From Zhihengliuella sp. ISTPL4 (GTDB lineage Bacteria; Actinomycetota; Actinomycetes; Actinomycetales; Microbacteriaceae), in assembly GCF_002848265.1 (NCBI RefSeq), contig NZ_CP025422.1, positions 2,386,727 to 2,450,726 of the forward strand: a stretch of DNA of 64,000 bases, given 5' to 3'. The notes under the pieces were generated by a model. That model made no database searches, was not told the origin of the DNA, and was given only the letters and a program-made list of their open reading frames with translations. Below are positions 62,467 to 64,000 of the stretch, piece after piece. The position numbers were made by a program, and so were the translations under genes. Position 1 is the stretch's first letter. Every line of letters starts with the position of its first letter.

Positions 62467-63288
62467 ATGGACGAGTTCATCCGGGGCTTCTGGAACTTCG
62501 CGGGTGACTACTGGTGGCTCGTCTTCCCGATCATGGGCATGGCCGGCGGAGCCGCCAAGGCCTGGGAGCGCAGCTCCAAGCGTCGGCACGAGCGCCGGCT
62601 GGAGACACTGCGCATGAAGGCGCAGCTGAAGACGGCCGAGATCGAGGCGCGCGCGGCCGGGCAGCACGCGAAGCGCCGGGGTCCGACCGTGGTCGACACG
62701 ACCGCGTCGGTGGCGCCCGACGACCTGCTCGCCCGCCTCTTCGCGGAGCACGACGAGATCACCGCGCGCTGGCTGGACTACGAGCTCGACGTGGCCAAGC
62801 TCATCGCCTTCCCCGCGATGAGCGACGGTCGCCAGCCGCTCACGGCCGCCTTCCTCCGCGCGAAGAAGACCGCGGATGCGCTGCGCCCCGCCTCCCCCGA
62901 CGCGAAGCTGTCGGAGCAGCAGATCGCAGAGTACCTGCAGGCCGTCGGCGACTACGCCGTCGCGTTCGAGATCGCGGAGAAGGACGCCCGCCGGCTGCGC
63001 GACTCGACGTTCACCGAGGCCGAGCGCAAGCGTCTCGACCGCGCGCAGCAGCTCCTCAAGGTGGCTGTGGACGAGTCGGCGACGCAGTCCGAGCGGAACA
63101 TCGCATACAAGCGGGTGCGCGAGGAGCTCGACGGCCTCATCCTGCTCTCGGACGAGGCCGTGACCGTGCTCGAGAAACAGGTCGCGAAAGAGCTTCCGTC
63201 CGCGACGGCCGCATCGGCGGATCATGCCGAACCCGTCCCGGAGCCGCTGCCCGTGACCGACCCGCGGCGAACGGCGGAGGGCGCATGA
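62467..63288 (+). CDS. hypothetical membrane-anchored protein
   Basis: 273 residues. One N-terminal membrane helix (WWLVFPIMGMAGGAAKAW, about 16-33) is followed by a basic region and a long helical, coiled-coil-like domain rich in Glu/Arg/Ala (IAEKDARRLRDSTFTEAERK). No domain was recognised. The stop overlaps the start of the SMP-30-like gene (ATGA), so the two share a transcript. ATG 62467 is 65 bp from the divergent oxidoreductase start. Confidence 0.75.
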   Translation: MDEFIRGFWNFAGDYWWLVFPIMGMAGGAAKAWERSSKRRHERRLETLRMKAQLKTAEIEARAAGQHAKRRGPTVVDTTASVAPDDLLARLFAEHDEITARWLDYELDVAKLIAFPAMSDGRQPLTAAFLRAKKTADALRPASPDAKLSEQQIAEYLQAVGDYAVAFEIAEKDARRLRDSTFTEAERKRLDRAQQLLKVAVDESATQSERNIAYKRVREELDGLILLSDEAVTVLEKQVAKELPSATAASADHAEPVPEPLPVTDPRRTAEGA

Positions 63289-64000
63289 CTCCCGAGAACG
63301 TGACCGGCCCGGTCGCCGTCCACGCCGAGGCCCCGGTCTGGTGGCCCGGGTGGGGCGGCCTGCGCTGGGTCGATGGGGACGCGGGCGACCTGCTCACCCT
63401 CCGCGGCGACGAGATCGTCCGCCAGCACATCGACGACGAGTACCTCGCGTTCTTCCGTCCGCGGACGTCCGGGGGCTTCGTGGCGGTGGGCGCGCGCACC
63501 CTCTACCTCGCCGACGGCCCCGACGCGGAGGCCCGTCCCGTCGCGACCCTGCTCGACGACGGCGCGGTGCGCATGAACGACGGCTGCTGCGACCCCCGAG
63601 GACGGCTCCTGGCCGGATCCATGTCCACGGACTCCACCGAAGGTGCCGGGACCGTGCTGCGCATCGACGCCGCCCTCGACGTGACCACGGTGCTCCCCCG
63701 CGTGACCTCGTCCAACGGCGTCAGCTACTCCCCGGACGGCCGCCGCGTCTACTACGTGGACACCGACACCGGCCGGATCGACGTGTTCGACGTGGCCGAG
63801 GGCGACCTCCGCGGACGCCGGGTGTTCGCGCACATCCCCGAAGACGACGGCGTGCCCGACGGCCTCACGGTCGCGGCGGACGGCAGCGTCTGGGTCGCAC
63901 TGTGGGGCGGGGGCCGCGTGCGGGGGTTCGAGCCTTCCGGCACCGTGCGCGAGGACATCGTGCTGCCGGTGCCCCAGGTCAGTGCCTGCACCTTCGGCGG
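63285..64000 (+). CDS. SMP-30/gluconolactonase-like protein (3' part outside window)
   Basis: The first 238 codons are visible, open to the window edge. The SMP-30/LRE fold is seen in EAPVWWPGWGGLRWVD (metal-ligand Glu), MNDGCCDPRGRLLAGSM (Asn/Asp-rich signature), SNGVSYSPDGRRVYYVDT, PDGLTVAADGSVWVALWGGG and VSACTFGG, in the usual order. Members are lactonases that hydrolyse sugar lactones using a divalent metal. Its substrate is unknown. ATG 63285 overlaps the previous stop by 4 bp. Confidence 0.88.
   Translation, partial: MTPENVTGPVAVHAEAPVWWPGWGGLRWVDGDAGDLLTLRGDEIVRQHIDDEYLAFFRPRTSGGFVAVGARTLYLADGPDAEARPVATLLDDGAVRMNDGCCDPRGRLLAGSMSTDSTEGAGTVLRIDAALDVTTVLPRVTSSNGVSYSPDGRRVYYVDTDTGRIDVFDVAEGDLRGRRVFAHIPEDDGVPDGLTVAADGSVWVALWGGGRVRGFEPSGTVREDIVLPVPQVSACTFG

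Noticed and set aside
1..64000. CRISPR arrays, rRNA and tRNA genes
   Set aside because: No regularly spaced repeats with unique spacers and no rRNA- or tRNA-like sequence were recognised by eye; a covariance search was not possible.

Overview
The window is GC-rich DNA from a high-GC Gram-positive actinobacterium. The gene content fits Microbacteriaceae, probably Microbacterium: a DUF222/HNH endonuclease, an MMPL exporter beside a TetR regulator, WYL regulators, small-type PurL and many lipoproteins. The genus is an inference. No rRNA, tRNA, CRISPR array, transposase or integrase was seen.

Layout. (1) 1-9265 is ordinary genome: the start of an HNH endonuclease; an ABC importer operon (lipoprotein, ATPase, fused double permease, LacI regulator, metallophosphoesterase) that looks built to import and hydrolyse an organophosphate; a small membrane protein; and a SulP anion transporter. 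(2) 9266-9956 is a gene-poor junction with protein-like fragments in alternating frames. (3) 9957-37468 is the centrepiece, a defence island of about 27.5 kb related to DISARM. It holds a 5-methylcytosine methyltransferase with a Vsr endonuclease, then drmB, drmA and a 1544-residue GHKL-ATPase/helicase fusion on the minus strand. Diverging from these on the plus strand are a SNF2 helicase (drmD), a giant adenine methylase (drmMI), a 2126-residue helicase with a DUF1998-type region and a nuclease-like segment, and a UvrD-type helicase. No phospholipase-D nuclease (drmC) was found. (4) 37478-39492 is a three-gene minus-strand cassette: an unknown protein, a membrane-linked P-loop GTPase and a membrane-anchored protein.

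(5) 39594-49655 is a run of small accessory genes, many as regulator-target pairs: MerR/DUF4188 with a perfect 14-bp-arm operator, TetR/SDR with a repeat operator, NmrA/WYL, VOC/WYL, plus BKACE, DUF2188, GNAT and a secreted protein. (6) 49668-57448 holds a lipoprotein, purL with a translationally coupled 47-residue membrane peptide, TetR/MMPL, a DksA/TraR zinc-finger protein and a VOC protein. (7) 57468-62401 is a tightly overlapping operon (phnD-phnC-phnE-CX5R phosphatase-tetR) preceded by a Gfo/Idh/MocA oxidoreductase. No C-P lyase genes are present. (8) 62467-64000 holds a membrane protein and the start of an SMP-30/gluconolactonase-like protein.

In the island, the two methyltransferases would plausibly mark self DNA while five large helicase or ATPase proteins act on unmarked incoming DNA. 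This is an inference from DISARM. Gene starts were chosen by ribosome-binding sites, overlaps and family N-termini, so several differ from the longest open frame.
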